Translations under genes and position numbers: made by a program
Notes under the pieces: model-generated
Databases searched by the model: none
The model's input: only the letters and a program-made list of their open reading frames with translations
Told to the model about the DNA's origin: nothing
Shown here: one piece after another, positions 41,369 through 43,152 of the stretch
How the letters are laid out: every line of letters starts with the position of its first letter
Numbering within the stretch: the stretch's first letter is position 1
Source: Betaproteobacteria bacterium
Lineage (GTDB): Bacteria; Pseudomonadota; Gammaproteobacteria; Burkholderiales; Burkholderiaceae_A
DNA: 43,152 bases
Assembly (NCBI GenBank): GCA_018970545.1
Contig: JAGWWC010000008.1
Coordinates: forward strand, 1-43,152
Reading direction: 5' to 3'

Positions 41369-42304
41369 ATGCTGATTTTTCAAGGAATTTCCCCTCGCCA
41401 CCGGCTGCCCTCGGGCCGCGCGGTCACGATCGGAAATTTCGACGGCGTTCACCTGGGACATCAGGCCCTGATTGATCGCACCGTGACGCTGGCCCGACAG
41501 CAGGGTTTAAAGAGCGCGCTGGTGACCTTCGAACCCCATCCCCGGTCCTATTTCAGCCCCCAGAGTGCGCCGGGGAAAATTCAAGGCCTGCGGGCCAAGG
41601 CCGCCGTACTGGCCGGCCTTGGCATTGATGAGCTCTGGATTCTGCGCTTTGGCCAGTCCCTGGCCTCGATGTCTGCGGAAGACTTCATGCAGAAATTTCT
41701 TTTTGAATCGCTACAGGCCAAAGAATTGGTGATTGGCGATGATTTTCGATTCGGCGCTCGGCGCCGCGGCAATCTAGAATTGCTGCAGCAGGCCTCAGAC
41801 CAGTTCGGCTGGCGTGTCCATTGCATTAATGCAGTGCATGCTGGTGGCGAGCGTGCCTCGAGCTCGCGTCTGCGCACACTTCTTGCGCGTGGCGAGATTC
41901 GCGAGGCGGAAGCCTTAATGGGTCATCCCGTTTTTCTCTCCGGCCATGTCATTCACGGCAAAAAACTGGGCCGAGATCTTGGCTATCCGACCCTTAATAT
42001 TCCAGTGCCGCGCGGCCTGCTGCTCTCAGGTGTTTTCGTGGTCAGTGTGAGCGGCCTGGCGGATGCACCCATTGCTGGTGTTGCCAGCCTGGGCCACCGG
42101 CCGACCATTGAGCAGTCAGGCCGACTGCTCTTGGAGGTTCATCTCTTTGATTGGTCTGGCGATGCCTACGGAAAAATCGTGCAGGTCACCATTCATGAAA
42201 AACTCCGTGATGAGGCCCGATTTGAGAGCCTGCAGTCCATGACCGAGCAGATGCATCTTGATGCCCAGCAGGCCCGGCAGTACTTCAGCCAACATGTCCA
42301 CTAA
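41369..42304 (+). CDS. ribF: Bifunctional riboflavin kinase/FAD synthetase
   Basis: A 311-residue enzyme that makes FMN then FAD. The N-terminal FAD synthetase domain has the nucleotidyltransferase motif [15 protein letters not shown] (HxGH) and [15 protein letters not shown], with [12 protein letters not shown]. The C-terminal flavokinase domain begins near residue 185 with [20 protein letters not shown] and continues with [13 protein letters not shown] and [16 protein letters not shown]. Transcription starts from the TATAAT at 41326-41331 are plausible. ileS follows, either overlapping or ten bases away; ribF-ileS is a common pair in proteobacteria, often followed by lspA. Confidence 0.97.
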   Translation: MLIFQGISPRHRLPSGRAVTIGNFDGVHLGHQALIDRTVTLARQQGLKSALVTFEPHPRSYFSPQSAPGKIQGLRAKAAVLAGLGIDELWILRFGQSLASMSAEDFMQKFLFESLQAKELVIGDDFRFGARRRGNLELLQQASDQFGWRVHCINAVHAGGERASSSRLRTLLARGEIREAEALMGHPVFLSGHVIHGKKLGRDLGYPTLNIPVPRGLLLSGVFVVSVSGLADAPIAGVASLGHRPTIEQSGRLLLEVHLFDWSGDAYGKIVQVTIHEKLRDEARFESLQSMTEQMHLDAQQARQYFSQHVH

Positions 42305-42314
42305 TTCCCGCGCT

Positions 42315-43152
42315 ATGTCTGAAAAAAATTCTCCCGCCGAATCCGGATCGCAAGACAGCACTCTGAACTTACCGAAGACCAGCTTTCCGATGCGCGGCGA
42401 TCTGCCCAAGCGCGAGCCCCAGTGGGTCGCACAGTGGCAGACCGCAGGCGTCTATCGGCGGATTCGGGCCCGCACTGCTGGCCGGCCACTCTTTGTGCTT
42501 CACGATGGCCCGCCTTACGCCAATGGCGATATTCACATCGGCCATGCGGTCAACAAGATTCTCAAAGACATGATTGTGAAATCGAAGACCCTGGCGGGCT
42601 TTGATGCACGCTATGTGCCCGGATGGGACTGCCACGGTATGCCGATTGAGATTCAGATTGAAAAGCAATTCGGTAAGGCCCTGCCCACCCGCGAGGTCCA
42701 GCAGAAATCGCGGGCCTATGCCGCGGAACAGATTGAGCGACAGAAAAAAGATTTCATCCGACTCGGCGTGCTGGGCCAATGGGATGCGCCCTACACCACG
42801 ATGGCCCCAAAAAACGAGGCCGATGAGCTGCGGGCACTGAAGAAAATTCTTGAAAAGGGATTTGTCTTTCGTGGTCTAAAGCCTGTGAATTGGTGTTTCG
42901 ACTGCGGCTCTGCCCTGGCCGAGGCTGAGGTGGAATATGCAGACCGCGGCGATCCCGCCATTGATGTGGCATTCGAGGCGGATTCGGATGCCAAGCAGGC
43001 AATCGCTCAGGCCTTTGGGCTCCCAGCAACAACGCTTCAGGGCGAAATCGCCGCTGTGATCTGGACCACCACACCCTGGACGATTCCGGCCAATCAGGCC
43101 TTAAATGCCCATCCGGAATTCCAATATGCCCTGGTTGAAATCACCGGCTCCG
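42315..43152 (+). CDS. ileS: Isoleucyl-tRNA synthetase (partial, N-terminal 279 codons)
   Basis: The start is placed at ATG 42315 ([11 protein letters not shown]); ATG 42294 in the same frame would overlap the ribF end by 11 bases. The visible part includes the N-terminal [17 protein letters not shown], the ATP-binding HIGH motif in [29 protein letters not shown], the zinc-like Cys motif [17 protein letters not shown], and the beginning of the editing domain ([18 protein letters not shown]). The KMSKS motif lies beyond the window. The gene charges tRNA-Ile and edits misactivated valine. Confidence 0.97.
   Translation, partial: MSEKNSPAESGSQDSTLNLPKTSFPMRGDLPKREPQWVAQWQTAGVYRRIRARTAGRPLFVLHDGPPYANGDIHIGHAVNKILKDMIVKSKTLAGFDARYVPGWDCHGMPIEIQIEKQFGKALPTREVQQKSRAYAAEQIERQKKDFIRLGVLGQWDAPYTTMAPKNEADELRALKKILEKGFVFRGLKPVNWCFDCGSALAEAEVEYADRGDPAIDVAFEADSDAKQAIAQAFGLPATTLQGEIAAVIWTTTPWTIPANQALNAHPEFQYALVEITGS

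Overview
The window looks like a compact, moderately GC-rich chromosome segment of a betaproteobacterium, most likely a member of Burkholderiales. The signs are conserved blocks (ribF-ileS, mltD-gloB-methyltransferase-rnhA-dnaQ, purN next to an RsmB/NOP methyltransferase), a bacterial N-end-rule aat-bpt pair, a phasin (PHB metabolism), LutA/LutB and an IclR regulator. Coding density is very high. Genes overlap by ATGA or TAATG junctions, several convergent and divergent pairs overlap, and no gene-free stretch exceeds 300 bases. I see no insertion sequence, prophage, CRISPR array or rRNA. There is one tRNA gene (initiator Met). The window starts inside an ABC permease gene and ends inside ileS.

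Layout. 1-4132 (-): a MacAB/DevBCA-like export operon (HlyD-type adaptor, ATPase, two FtsX permeases). 4207-5773 (+): dienelactone hydrolase and an EamA transporter. 5780-6749 (-): two unknown proteins, one a lipoprotein, and tRNA-fMet. 6771-9826 (+): NUDIX hydrolase, aat, bpt and pyrD, tightly packed. 9772-12006 (-): lutB and lutA without lutC, opposed by a divergent IclR regulator with a likely operator. 12917-15647: a PBP7-like peptidase, a histone-deacetylase-family protein and a divergent phasin. 15662-22958 (-): a run led by hrpA, followed by a beta-propeller protein, a polysaccharide deacetylase, a sterol-desaturase-family protein and a molybdopterin-binding-domain protein. 22980-24353 (+): argA.

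24365-29308 (-) is the least ordinary part. It is a seven-gene run with a RodZ-like HTH/membrane/NTF2-like protein, a TPR/NTF2-like secreted protein, a YkuD L,D-transpeptidase, a small protein that looks CheW-like, a membrane protein with a coiled-coil tail, an unknown protein and a stand-alone BLUF blue-light sensor. It suggests an envelope-remodelling module with its own sensory parts; that link is an inference.

29373-38100: dnaQ, an RND efflux permease and adaptor, rnhA, a methyltransferase, gloB and mltD. The RND pair lies inside the otherwise conserved rnhA-dnaQ neighbourhood. 38130-43152: a fatty-acid desaturase, an RsmB/NOP methyltransferase, purN, and divergently ribF and ileS.

Several genes at the head of transcription units (argA, hrpA, NUDIX, purN) have a good -10 hexamer about 7-10 bases before the start codon and no Shine-Dalgarno sequence, so leaderless transcripts are plausible. 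Others (phaP, dnaQ, the dienelactone hydrolase) have a clear ribosome binding site. All function calls come from reading motifs by eye; no database search was possible.
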